In this document: positions 27,126 through 35,530 of the stretch, piece by piece
How the letters are laid out: each line of letters starts with the position of its first letter
Position numbering within the stretch: position 1 is the stretch's first letter
From: Bacteroidota bacterium
Lineage (GTDB): Bacteria; Bacteroidota; Bacteroidia; Chitinophagales; LD1
DNA: 64,000 nucleotides
Assembly (NCBI GenBank): GCA_018267365.1
Contig: JAFDYQ010000023.1
Coordinates: forward strand, 1 to 64,000
Direction of reading: 5' to 3'
The notes under the pieces: generated by a model
Seen by the model: the letters and a program-made list of their open reading frames with translations, nothing else
Told to the model about the DNA's origin: nothing
Database searches by the model: none
Position numbers and translations under genes: made by a program

Positions 27126-28250
27126 ATGGCAGAAAATGACAAACAAGCGGAGCACTTTCTGGAGCTGATACAGCAGTCCAGGCGCGGCAAGTTTAAGATC
27201 TACATCGGCATGAGTGCCGGCGTAGGCAAGACCTACCGCATGCTGCAGGAGGCCCATGCCCTGCGTGCCCGTGGCGTAGATGTGAGAATAGGCTACATAG
27301 AGACGCACAATAGAGAAGAAACCCATGCACTGCTCAGTGACCTGCCGGTCATACCCCGCCGCAGAGTTTTTTACAAGGGCAAGCAGCTGGAGGAGATGGA
27401 CCTGCAGGCCGTGCTGAATGCAAGGCCCGAGGTGACCATAGTAGATGAGCTGGCACACACCAATATAGAGGGCAGCAAAAATGAAAAGCGCTGGCAGGAT
27501 GTAGTAGCCCTGCTGGATGCGGGTATAAACGTGATCAGCGCGATGAATATCCAGCATATAGAGAGTCTGAACGCAGAGGTAGAAAAGATAACCGGCGCAC
27601 AGATCAAGGAGAGGGTACCCGACTCGGTGATACGCATGGCGGACGAGGTGGTCAATATAGACCTCACCGCAGAGGAACTGATAGGCCGGCTGCGGGAAGG
27701 AAAGATATACGACCAGAGCAAAGTAGAGTCAGCGCTGAAGAACTTTTTTAAATCAGATAAGCTGCTACAGCTGCGTGAGCTGGCGCTGCGCGAGGTGGCC
27801 TCTCAGGTAGAGCGCAAGATAGAGACGGAGTTTCCTCCTGGCATAGCACTGCGGCCTGAACGGTTTCTGGCGTGTATCAGTAGCAATCATGAGACCGCCC
27901 GCAAGATCATACGCAAAACTGCCCGGCTGGCTGCCTACTACTGCTCCGACTGGATCGTACTCTACGTACAGACGCCGCAGGAAGATACAGACAAAATACA
28001 ACTGGCCAGCCAGCGCCACCTGATCAATAACTTCAAGCTGGCCACAGAGCTGGGGGCCGAGGTGATCAATATAAAAGATGACAGCGTAGCCAGCAGCATT
28101 GTACGGATAGCGGAGGAGCGCCGGGCCACTACGATCTGCGTGGGCAAGCCTCACCTCGACCTGATGAAAGTGATACTGAGTACCGCTATCTTTAATCAGC
28201 TGCTAAAGAAACTATCCAGCTCAGATATAGACATCATAATACTCTCGTGA
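27126..28250 (+). CDS. kdpD: KdpD N-terminal sensor protein (KdpD + USP domains, no kinase)
   Basis: The product is 374 residues from the ATG at 27126; a TTG at 27087 would translate the hairpin and is disfavoured. The KdpD sensor domain has Walker A GMSAGVGKT, IGYIETHNREE, VDELAHTN and the usual SAMNIQHIESLN. Residues about 245-374 form a universal-stress-protein domain (RFLACISSNHETARKI to LSSSDIDIIIL). The four membrane helices and kinase domains of E. coli KdpD are absent; a separate histidine kinase starts 2 bp later. The two together probably make the K+/turgor sensor. KdpD/USP domains of some bacteria bind c-di-AMP; whether this one does is unknown. Confidence 0.9.
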   Translation: MAENDKQAEHFLELIQQSRRGKFKIYIGMSAGVGKTYRMLQEAHALRARGVDVRIGYIETHNREETHALLSDLPVIPRRRVFYKGKQLEEMDLQAVLNARPEVTIVDELAHTNIEGSKNEKRWQDVVALLDAGINVISAMNIQHIESLNAEVEKITGAQIKERVPDSVIRMADEVVNIDLTAEELIGRLREGKIYDQSKVESALKNFFKSDKLLQLRELALREVASQVERKIETEFPPGIALRPERFLACISSNHETARKIIRKTARLAAYYCSDWIVLYVQTPQEDTDKIQLASQRHLINNFKLATELGAEVINIKDDSVASSIVRIAEERRATTICVGKPHLDLMKVILSTAIFNQLLKKLSSSDIDIIILS

Positions 28251-28251
28251 T

Positions 28252-29931
28252 ATGAAGATCAAAACCAAGATACGGCTCAGCCTCCTCTTTCTGCTCGCAC
28301 TCATACTATTGCTGGCGGTCACAGGTAGTTTCTATATCAACCGGCTGGCAGATATCAGCTCTGCGATACTCAAGGATAACTACGAGAGCATACAGTATAC
28401 CAAGAATATGATACAGGCACTGGACGAGGGCGACACAGACCTGGCTATCGCCAAATTTGAGAAGAACCTCGTGGCAGAGGAGAATAACATCACCGAGGTA
28501 GGGGAGAAGGATATAGCCGCAGAGGCGCGGCAGCTATTTGAGAAGTACAAGGCAGGTAGCCGCGATGCACAGACCGGCTCCATCCTGCGCCAGAAGATAC
28601 TTGAGGTGCAGGACCTCAATATGCAGGCCATCCTGCGCAAAAACCAAAGCTCTACTAATACTACCAGGCGCATCTTTGCCTACATCACGATATTGGGTAC
28701 GCTGTGCTTCCTCATTAGCTTTACGTTTGTGATCAATTTCCCCGGCATGATAGCAGACCCAATACAGGAGCTGACACGCGGTATCAGGGATATAGCCGGG
28801 CGCAACTATTCCTCGCGTCTCAATTTTACGGCTCATGATGAGTTTGGAGAGGTGGCGGAGGCATTCAATGCGATGGCCATAAAGCTGGATGCCTATGAGA
28901 ATAGCAACCTGAAAAAGCTGATGACAGAGAAGAAACGCATAGAGGCGATCATCAGCAATTTTAAAGACGCTGTGATAGGGTTGGATGAAAATGCGCACGT
29001 CCTCTTTGCCAATCCAATAGCGCTCAGCATACTCGGAATACATGAGGGTGATATCATAGGCCGGTATGCTGCGGATGTAGCCGTGTACAATGACCTACTA
29101 CGCTCCCTGCTGCAGACGGACGACAAGGAGAAATTCATCAAGATATTTGCTGACGACAAGGAGAGCTACTTTGTAAAAGAGAAGCTGGAGATAGACAATG
29201 AAGGGGCGCATATCGGCTCTGTCATTATTCTGAGAAATATCACAAAGTTTCAGGAACTGGATGCGGCCAAGACCAACTTCATAGCCACCATCTCTCACGA
29301 GCTGAAGACGCCTATCTCATCGCTCAAGCTCAGCCTGAAGCTACTCTCTGATAGCCGCATAGGCCAGCTGAATGAGGAGCAGCGCAAACTGGTAGAAACG
29401 ATGGATGGCGATAGCCAACGCCTGCTGAAGATAACGGGCGAGCTACTGGATATGACACAGGTAGAGAGCGGCAATATCAATCTGAACATACGAAAGGTAA
29501 AGCCGGAGACCATAGTAGAGCAGGCCATCCGCTCCTCGCAAAACCTGGCTGATAGCAAGCATATAAAACTGGAAGTAAGTATCGCACCGGATACACCAGA
29601 GGTAAATACCGACCTGGAAAAGACATCCTGGGTGCTGTTGAACTTCCTGACCAATGCGATCCGTTTCTCGCCAGAGCAAAGCCGGATCACTGTAGCGGTA
29701 GTACCAAAGGATGGCAAGGTCCAATTCTCGGTGCAAGACCCCGGACCAGGCATACAGGAGAAGTACCTGAACAAAGTATTTGACCGCTACTTCCAGATAC
29801 CGGGTACATCTACCAAGGGCACGGGTATGGGCCTCGCCATATCAAAGGATATCATAGAAAAGCAGAATGGCACCATTGGCGTACAGAGCGATTACGGCCG
29901 GGGTAGCAGATTTTGGTTTGCGCTGGGTTGA
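28252..29931 (+). CDS. Membrane histidine kinase (HAMP-PAS-HisKA-HATPase), Kdp partner
   Basis: The 559-residue protein has a first membrane helix (LLFLLALILLLAVTGSF), an extracytoplasmic segment and a second helix (about 140-165). A HAMP and a PAS-like domain follow (about 235-340). HisKA has TISHELKTPISSLKLSLK and HATPase_c has N-box FLTNAIRFSPEQ and KGTGMGLAISKDI. It starts 2 bp after the kinase-less kdpD. It likely phosphorylates the NtrC-type regulator at 19015, closing the Kdp control loop. Confidence 0.9.
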   Translation: MKIKTKIRLSLLFLLALILLLAVTGSFYINRLADISSAILKDNYESIQYTKNMIQALDEGDTDLAIAKFEKNLVAEENNITEVGEKDIAAEARQLFEKYKAGSRDAQTGSILRQKILEVQDLNMQAILRKNQSSTNTTRRIFAYITILGTLCFLISFTFVINFPGMIADPIQELTRGIRDIAGRNYSSRLNFTAHDEFGEVAEAFNAMAIKLDAYENSNLKKLMTEKKRIEAIISNFKDAVIGLDENAHVLFANPIALSILGIHEGDIIGRYAADVAVYNDLLRSLLQTDDKEKFIKIFADDKESYFVKEKLEIDNEGAHIGSVIILRNITKFQELDAAKTNFIATISHELKTPISSLKLSLKLLSDSRIGQLNEEQRKLVETMDGDSQRLLKITGELLDMTQVESGNINLNIRKVKPETIVEQAIRSSQNLADSKHIKLEVSIAPDTPEVNTDLEKTSWVLLNFLTNAIRFSPEQSRITVAVVPKDGKVQFSVQDPGPGIQEKYLNKVFDRYFQIPGTSTKGTGMGLAISKDIIEKQNGTIGVQSDYGRGSRFWFALG

Positions 29932-29942
29932 TTAGAAATAAA

Positions 29943-29969
29943 AAAGCCGCTCCCGATGAGAGCGGCTTT
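29943..29969. terminator. Bidirectional Rho-independent terminator
   Basis: AAAGCCGCTC and GAGCGGCTTT form a 10-bp stem with a 7-nt loop between the end of the kinase gene (plus) and the tRNA (minus). The T-run is stronger on the minus side. Confidence 0.85.
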
Positions 29970-29975
29970 GTAGTT

Positions 29976-30049
29976 TGGTTGGCCCAGCTGGATTCGAACC
30001 AACATACACAGAACCAAAATCTGTAGTCCTGCCATTAGACGATAGGCCA
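29976..30049 (-). tRNA. trnQ: tRNA-Gln (anticodon TTG), CCA encoded
   Basis: On the minus strand the cloverleaf is complete. The acceptor TGGCCTA pairs with TGGGCCA (one G-U), the D-arm is GTCT...GGAC, and the anticodon stem ACAGA/TCTGT encloses TTTTGGT (anticodon TTG). The T-arm is GTTGG-TTCGAAT-CCAGC, the discriminator A, and CCA is encoded. There is no sign of an integrated element at its 3' end. Confidence 0.95.
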
Positions 30050-30160
30050 AACTTCCCTCCGAAAAGGGATTGCAAATATAATCACCTTATCTTTTTTTGC
30101 AAATGCTAAGTGAAAAATCAGAAGTAAAGTTCTGCGCGGATGCGTATCAAGGGAAATAAA

Positions 30161-30300
30161 AAAGGCTCTCTTTCGAGAGCCAAACCCTATTTATGAAACC
30201 TTGATATGAAGACTATGTAGAGTAGATTTCTTTGAGAGTTTTTAAAAAGGCTCCTTACGGGGAGCCAAACCCTATTTATGAAACCTTGATATGAAGACTA
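30161..30300 (-). repeat. Tandem duplicated 3'-UTR/terminator units
   Basis: An identical 34-nt segment (30182-30215 and 30267-30300, beginning AAACCCTATTTATGAAACC on the plus strand) occurs twice, 85 bp apart. On the minus strand each copy is followed by a stem-loop and a T-run. The stems differ but both pair: GGCTCC/GGAGCC at 30249-30266 and GGCTCTC/GAGAGCC at 30164-30181. The proximal copy begins at the stop codon (30298-30300) of the secreted-protein gene. Compensatory change implies selection on RNA structure. Confidence 0.75.
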
Positions 30301-30714
30301 CTTTATGTCACCGAGGGTGAGCGCTACCGGAGGGAAGGTCTTGTTGGTTCCATCCTTGGCTATCGTCCTGACCCTGTAGCTCACAGCCGTCTGTGCCGGT
30401 AGAGGATAGCGGTCGGCAGCTACTATATAGTCACCGTCTATCTTCATTTTTGCCACATCCAGCGTTTTGCAGGCAGAGTAGCCGGCTTTGACCTCTCCCA
30501 TACGCTCTATGATGATCTGGTCGTATGTGTTTAAGAACGCTGATTGGATATAGAGAGTGACCTCTCCTGCTTTCCTTTCGATCTCAAAGTTAACCTCGCG
30601 CTCTGTGCTTTTAAACTCGTGTTTTTCAGAGGGAGGTGTGCTGGCGTATATGTTTGTAGACAGTGTGGTAAATATCGCCGCTATAAAGGTGATGGTATAT
30701 ATGCTCTTTTTCAT
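30298..30714 (-). CDS. Small secreted protein of unknown function
   Basis: From the ATG at 30714 the product is 138 residues; the frame continues to 30867 but the extra 51 residues are not protein-like. A signal peptide (YTITFIAAIFTTLSTNIYA) is followed by a beta-rich domain (about 30-138, FEIERKAGEVTLYIQSAFLN, YRVRTIAKDG) that may be a fibronectin-III-like fold. The family is not recognised. Its stop codon lies inside the first unit of the tandem terminator repeat. Confidence 0.6.
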   Translation of the reverse strand: MKKSIYTITFIAAIFTTLSTNIYASTPPSEKHEFKSTEREVNFEIERKAGEVTLYIQSAFLNTYDQIIIERMGEVKAGYSACKTLDVAKMKIDGDYIVAADRYPLPAQTAVSYRVRTIAKDGTNKTFPPVALTLGDIK

Positions 30715-30910
30715 TGTTGTTGTGATTATATACAGTAATACGGCAGGGTGAAATGAAAGGTTACAGGGTTCGGTTAAAAATCTTTGCGCATATCTCCCGA
30801 GCGGGTATGGGTCACATATCATGTGCCATGTGGCTGTGAAGGGCATTAACTTATTTTTCCTGACCATTTAGGGGATTTCTATATTTTAGCAGCCACTCAA
30901 AAAATATTGA

Positions 30911-33900
30911 ATGACCTCTTATAAGAAGATCAATAACATAGCCGGCTGGCTCGTGTTTCTGTTTGCAGCGGTGGTGTATACCATGACGCTGGAGTCCAGT
31001 GGCAGCTTCTGGGACTGTGGCGAGTTTGTGCCCTGCTGCTTCAAGCTCCAGGTGCCGCACTCTCCGGGTGCCCCTTTCTTTGTGATCGTAGGCCGCCTTT
31101 TCACCTTCCTGGCTATGGGAGATGTGACTAAGGTAGCTTTTATGGTAAATTTTATGTCCGGCATCAGTACTGCGCTGAGCATCATGTTTTGCTACTGGAG
31201 CGTCACGATGCTGGCCAGCAAGGTATTTCTCAAAAATGAAAGTGACTACACTACTACCAATATCATATCTGTAGTGGGTGCCGGTGTGATAGCCGCGGGC
31301 TGCGCTACCTTCCTTGATTCTCTGTGGTTTTCTGCTGTAGAGGGTGAGGTGTACGCCCTGAGCCAGTTTTTCCTCAGTTTTATCGTATGGGCCATACTCA
31401 AATGGGACGCCTCCGATGACAAGTATGCCGACCGCTGGCTCGTGCTGATAGCCTATATGGTGGGCCTCTCTATCGGTGTGCACCTGCTCAGCCTACTTGC
31501 CCTGCCGTTTATAGCCGTGGTGTATTATTACAAAAGGTCAGAGAAGCAGAACTTCCTAGGCTTTGTGGTGGCGTCGGCAGTGGGTTTTGTGATCCTCGGC
31601 TTCGCCATGAAGTTTGTGATCTCCTATACGCAGGCCTTCCTGGCCGGCTTTGACAAGCTATTTGTGAATACCTTTGGCCTGCCATTCTGGTCCGGTGCAT
31701 TTGTCTTCATAGTCATCCTGGCGCTGGCACTCATAGCCGGGCTGTATGTCACGCAGTATGTGCGCCCGTCGCGCCTGGGCAATATAGCGGTACTTTGTGC
31801 CGCCTTTATGTACATAGGCTACATGAGCTATGCACTCATACCTATTCGCGCCAGCGTCAATACGCCTATAGACATGGGCCGTCCTACAGATCCTTTTTCT
31901 ATCAAATCATATGTAGACCGTGAGCAGTACGGTGACCGCCCGCTGGTATGGGGCCCCGACTACACTGCCGGCGGGATGGATATAGAGAAAGTAGACACGA
32001 CCGGCTATAAATATTACCGCCAGGGCAAGGTGTACCAATATGGTGGGCCCAAGCTGGACTATCGCTTCCGCTCAGACGCCTGTATGTTCTTCCCTCGCCT
32101 CGGTTTCTGGCAGGAGGAGCAAAAGAAGCAAGGCTACCGTGTCTGGCTCAATCCGGGCAGCAAACTGATAGACCGCAAGACCGACCAGGTAGTGCAGGTA
32201 TTTGATCCGGGCCAGCAGGATCAGGCAGAGCGGGCTCTGAAGCAGCAGAATATGACCGAGCCGGGCAGATATATTCTCAAAGATCAGATAGATGAGGGGG
32301 ATAACTTCACATTCTTTTTCAAGTATCAGCTGGGCTACATGTACATGCGCTACTTTATGTGGAACTTTGCAGGCCGGCAGGATGATATACAGGGTACATA
32401 TGCCAATGACAATGGCCGCTGGATCTGCGGCATCCCGTTTATAGACAATCTGGGTGGAGCTTTCTTCACACCACAGTATCCGCAGGATCATCTCTCTCAG
32501 TCTATAGCAGACAATAAAGGCCGCAATAAGTTTTATATGCTGCCATTTATCCTCGGCCTCATAGGGCTAGTGTATACGCTGTATAGGAATGAGAAGATAT
32601 TTCTCGTGATCCTGGTTCTCTTTGCGGTGACGGGGGTCTTCCAGATCGTCTATCAGAATGAGCCTCCTATAGAGCCCCGCGAGCGGGACTATGCTTTGGC
32701 AGGTTCCTTCTGGACCTACTGCTTCTGGATCGGCTTTGGGGTGCTGGCTATCATAGACCTGCTGCGCAGCAAGCTGAAAGCCTCCAATATAGGGGTAGTG
32801 GCAGGGGTGCTCCTGATCTGTGCCATAGCGCCATACCTCATGGGCTCTCAGGGTTGGGATGACCATAGCCGCCATGACCGCTATACTGCGCGTGATTTTG
32901 CTACAGACTATCTGCAGTCCTGCGCGCCCAATGCGCTGCTCTTCACCCAGGGTGACAATGATACCTACCCGCTCTGGTACGCTCAGGAGGTGGAGGGTAT
33001 ACGCCGTGATGTGCGCGTGATCAACCTCAGCCTCATAGGTGTAGACTGGTATATAGAGCAGCTGAAGTACAAATGGAATGATGCACCACCGGTGAAAATC
33101 TCCTTTACAGACGACCAGATCATAGGGTCAAACCGCGATGTGACTCGCTACAGCGGCGCAGCCGGCATACCTGAGAGCGCCTATGTAGAGTTGAAAAAGG
33201 TGATGCAGTTCATAGCCAGTGAGGACCCTCAGAAGAAGACCCTCTCCCCTCAGAGCGGCGAGATGGAAAACTACCTGCCTGCCAAGAATGTCTTCATAGA
33301 TATAGACACCGACAAGGTCAAAACAATGAACTGGGTAGCGCAGTCTGACCTGGGCAAGGTGACACCACGCATGCAGTGGAGCATAGGCAGCACGCTGCTG
33401 AAAAATGATCTGATGACTCTGGATATGGTGGCCAATAACATTATGGATCGCCCGATCTATTTTGCCGTGTCCGTGGCTCCTGATGCCTACGTCGGCCTAG
33501 ACAAATACTTTCAGCTGGAGGGCATGGCCTACCGTATCGTGCCTATAGAGAGTCCGGGCCGTGCCCAGCAGGCACCTGTACGTGCAGATGTGACGTATGA
33601 CAATATGATGAACAAGTTCCGTTTCGGCGGTATCAAGGAGAATAAGAACATCTATCTGGATGAGAATATCCTGCGTATGACCATGAACCTCCGGGGCAAC
33701 TATGCCCGTCTGGCGCAGACCCTACTGGATCAGGGTGACAAGGAAAAGGCAGCCAAATGTATAGACAAGGCGATAGAAGAGATGCCAAAGGACCGCGTGC
33801 CATATAATATTTTTGTAGCACTCTATCCTGATATCTACTATCAGGCCGGGCAGCCTGACAAGGCTAAGAAACTCTCTGATGACATCTGGGCCACAGCCAA

Positions 33901-34207
33901 GGATGAGCTGAAATACTATCATTATGTTTTCACTACTCTGTCAGACCGTGCGCGATATAGTGACAAGGCTTACTATGACCAGCTCCAGCAGGGCCAGTTT
34001 ATACAAAACAGGTCGGTGCAGGAGTACCTCTACATCATGCAGGAGCTGACCCAGGCCGCCAAGAAATATGAAAAGCCGGAGATAGCAGACAAGATGGAGA
34101 AGGAGTTTCGTGAGACCCAGTTTAGCTTTGTGCCTGCCCAGCAGGAGATGATGCGCCAGCAGCAGCAGCGCCAGCAGCAGGGGGCTACTCCTGAGTTGCC
34201 TCAATAG
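30911..34207 (+). CDS. DUF2723 membrane glycosyltransferase with C-terminal TPR region
   Basis: This 1098-residue polytopic protein has the DUF2723 hallmark near the N-terminus (TLESSGSFWDCGEFVPCCFK, then VPHSPGAPFF). Membrane helices fill residues about 10-280 and 530-660. A soluble C-terminal part (about 660-1098) has ATDYLQSCAPNALLFTQGDN and TPR-like helices, ending in a Gln-rich tail. DUF2723 proteins are GT-C-fold relatives of TMEM260-type protein O-mannosyltransferases, so transfer of a lipid-linked sugar to exported proteins or lipids is likely. It lies alone between a divergent secreted-protein gene and a terminator. Confidence 0.85.
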   Translation: MTSYKKINNIAGWLVFLFAAVVYTMTLESSGSFWDCGEFVPCCFKLQVPHSPGAPFFVIVGRLFTFLAMGDVTKVAFMVNFMSGISTALSIMFCYWSVTMLASKVFLKNESDYTTTNIISVVGAGVIAAGCATFLDSLWFSAVEGEVYALSQFFLSFIVWAILKWDASDDKYADRWLVLIAYMVGLSIGVHLLSLLALPFIAVVYYYKRSEKQNFLGFVVASAVGFVILGFAMKFVISYTQAFLAGFDKLFVNTFGLPFWSGAFVFIVILALALIAGLYVTQYVRPSRLGNIAVLCAAFMYIGYMSYALIPIRASVNTPIDMGRPTDPFSIKSYVDREQYGDRPLVWGPDYTAGGMDIEKVDTTGYKYYRQGKVYQYGGPKLDYRFRSDACMFFPRLGFWQEEQKKQGYRVWLNPGSKLIDRKTDQVVQVFDPGQQDQAERALKQQNMTEPGRYILKDQIDEGDNFTFFFKYQLGYMYMRYFMWNFAGRQDDIQGTYANDNGRWICGIPFIDNLGGAFFTPQYPQDHLSQSIADNKGRNKFYMLPFILGLIGLVYTLYRNEKIFLVILVLFAVTGVFQIVYQNEPPIEPRERDYALAGSFWTYCFWIGFGVLAIIDLLRSKLKASNIGVVAGVLLICAIAPYLMGSQGWDDHSRHDRYTARDFATDYLQSCAPNALLFTQGDNDTYPLWYAQEVEGIRRDVRVINLSLIGVDWYIEQLKYKWNDAPPVKISFTDDQIIGSNRDVTRYSGAAGIPESAYVELKKVMQFIASEDPQKKTLSPQSGEMENYLPAKNVFIDIDTDKVKTMNWVAQSDLGKVTPRMQWSIGSTLLKNDLMTLDMVANNIMDRPIYFAVSVAPDAYVGLDKYFQLEGMAYRIVPIESPGRAQQAPVRADVTYDNMMNKFRFGGIKENKNIYLDENILRMTMNLRGNYARLAQTLLDQGDKEKAAKCIDKAIEEMPKDRVPYNIFVALYPDIYYQAGQPDKAKKLSDDIWATAKDELKYYHYVFTTLSDRARYSDKAYYDQLQQGQFIQNRSVQEYLYIMQELTQAAKKYEKPEIADKMEKEFRETQFSFVPAQQEMMRQQQQRQQQGATPELPQ

Positions 34208-34231
34208 GTGACTCGCAAGACTTTATACACC

Positions 34232-34266
34232 AAAGGCCACTCAGATATGGGTGGCTTTTGTATTTT
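34232..34266 (+). terminator. Rho-independent terminator
   Basis: AAAGGCCAC and GTGGCTTTT form a 9-bp stem (one G-U), followed by TTTTGTATTTT. It lies 24 bp after the DUF2723 stop and just before rlmB. It falls inside the upstream extension of the rlmB frame, supporting the later rlmB start. Confidence 0.8.
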
Positions 34267-34276
34267 CACGCCGGTA

Positions 34277-35038
34277 ATGATGAAACAACGCGAAAATATC
34301 ATCTACGGCCGCAAGCCTCTGCTGGATGCCATCACAGGAGGCAAGCGCATAGACCGCATCCTGATACAGAAAGGACTGGCAGGAGAGGAGATCACAAAGA
34401 TCAAGTCTGCTGCTGCACAAAATGGCATAGGCATACAGTTCGTCCCCGTGGAGAAAATAGAGCGTGTAGCCGGCAGGCCGCAGCACGGCAAAGAAGCCAA
34501 CCATCAAGGCGTGATAGGTTTCCTCTCTATGGTAGAGTACTATAGCCCGGATGATGTGATACACTATGCGCACGACCGGCAGGAGGATCCCCTGCTATTG
34601 ATACTGGATGGTGTCACAGACGTGCATAATATAGGAGCCATAGGCCGCTCTGCAGAGTGCTTTGGTGTACATGGCCTCATAGTGCCCGAGACGGGCAGTG
34701 CTCAGATCAATCCTGAGGCCATCAAGGCATCTGCCGGTGCCCTGACCAAGATCAATATCTGCCGGGAGAAAAGCCTCGTGACCACTATCAAGTACCTCAA
34801 AGCACATGGCATCAAAGTATTCGGTGCTGCGCTGAATGGTGCGGTGGATATAGCCTCGGCAGACTTCAAAGTGCCGTGTGCCATAGTAATGGGAGCAGAG
34901 GGAGAGGGGATATCAGACGCCATACTCCGCCTCTGCGATGAGAATATCAAGATACCGATGAAGGGTACCACCGAGTCTCTCAACGTGAGTGTCAGCGCCG
35001 CTGTGATCCTCTATGAGGTTATGAAGCAGCGCGGATAG
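34277..35038 (+). CDS. rlmB: 23S rRNA 2'-O-methyltransferase RlmB / TrmH family
   Basis: The product is 253 residues from the ATG at 34277 (or 34280). The N-terminal substrate-binding domain reads IIYGRKPLLDAI. The SpoU/TrmH motifs are LILDGVTDVHNIGAIGRSAE, CAIVMGAEGEGIS and IPMKGTTESLNVSVSAAVIL. These form the knotted SAM site that methylates a ribose of 23S rRNA (G2251 in E. coli). The upstream codons to 34208 overlap a terminator and are not counted. An RlmB-like tRNA methyltransferase is the main alternative. Confidence 0.9.
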   Translation: MMKQRENIIYGRKPLLDAITGGKRIDRILIQKGLAGEEITKIKSAAAQNGIGIQFVPVEKIERVAGRPQHGKEANHQGVIGFLSMVEYYSPDDVIHYAHDRQEDPLLLILDGVTDVHNIGAIGRSAECFGVHGLIVPETGSAQINPEAIKASAGALTKINICREKSLVTTIKYLKAHGIKVFGAALNGAVDIASADFKVPCAIVMGAEGEGISDAILRLCDENIKIPMKGTTESLNVSVSAAVILYEVMKQRG

Positions 35039-35051
35039 TTTTCCTTGATCT

Positions 35052-35474
35052 TTAGTGATTGATACCTACTCCGGCTATACCGAGGTCCATATTGCCGGTA
35101 GAGTCATGCAGGGCTAGTGTACAGTTTAGCTGCAGGGCGCTATCATACGGCAGAGGGATGTTTTGCTTGTAGCGGATCATATTACTCCAGGCAGGTATAT
35201 CGTAAAAATAGTAGATGGCCCCATGATAGCTGGTAGGTGGCCCCTGGTGGATATGAGCGATATATTTGGGCGCTGGAGTATTATTCAGCTCAAAGTCTAC
35301 CGTGGTCTGACCGGAGTCTGCTTCTACAAAGAGTATCTTGCCCGTTATGCCGCTGTTATTCTGCTGCGTGAAATTGTACGAGGTACTGCGCGGCCCTGTA
35401 GAGGTGGTTTCTTTCTTGCAGGCTGTGAGCAGGGTAGTCAGTAGCAGGGAGAGTATTAATATTCTAATTTTCAT
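35052..35474 (-). CDS. Small lipoprotein, CHRD-like
   Basis: The 140-residue protein has a lipoprotein signal (LLLTTLLTAC, lipid-modified Cys19) and a beta-rich domain containing KYIAHIHQGPPTS. That resembles the AHIHxG motif of CHRD-domain proteins. It is probably attached to the periplasmic or outer membrane surface. Function is unknown. It is convergent with rlmB, 13 bp apart, and 56 bp downstream of the collagen-like gene on the same strand. Confidence 0.6.
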   Translation of the reverse strand: MKIRILILSLLLTTLLTACKKETTSTGPRSTSYNFTQQNNSGITGKILFVEADSGQTTVDFELNNTPAPKYIAHIHQGPPTSYHGAIYYFYDIPAWSNMIRYKQNIPLPYDSALQLNCTLALHDSTGNMDLGIAGVGINH

Positions 35475-35530
35475 AAATAGATGTTTGCTACCAGAAACGC
35501 AATAGCTCCGGTGATATTGTGTCTCTGGGT

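Noticed and set aside
29976..30049. tRNA-Gln as an integration site
   Set aside because: No direct repeat of its 3' end and no integrase were seen nearby.
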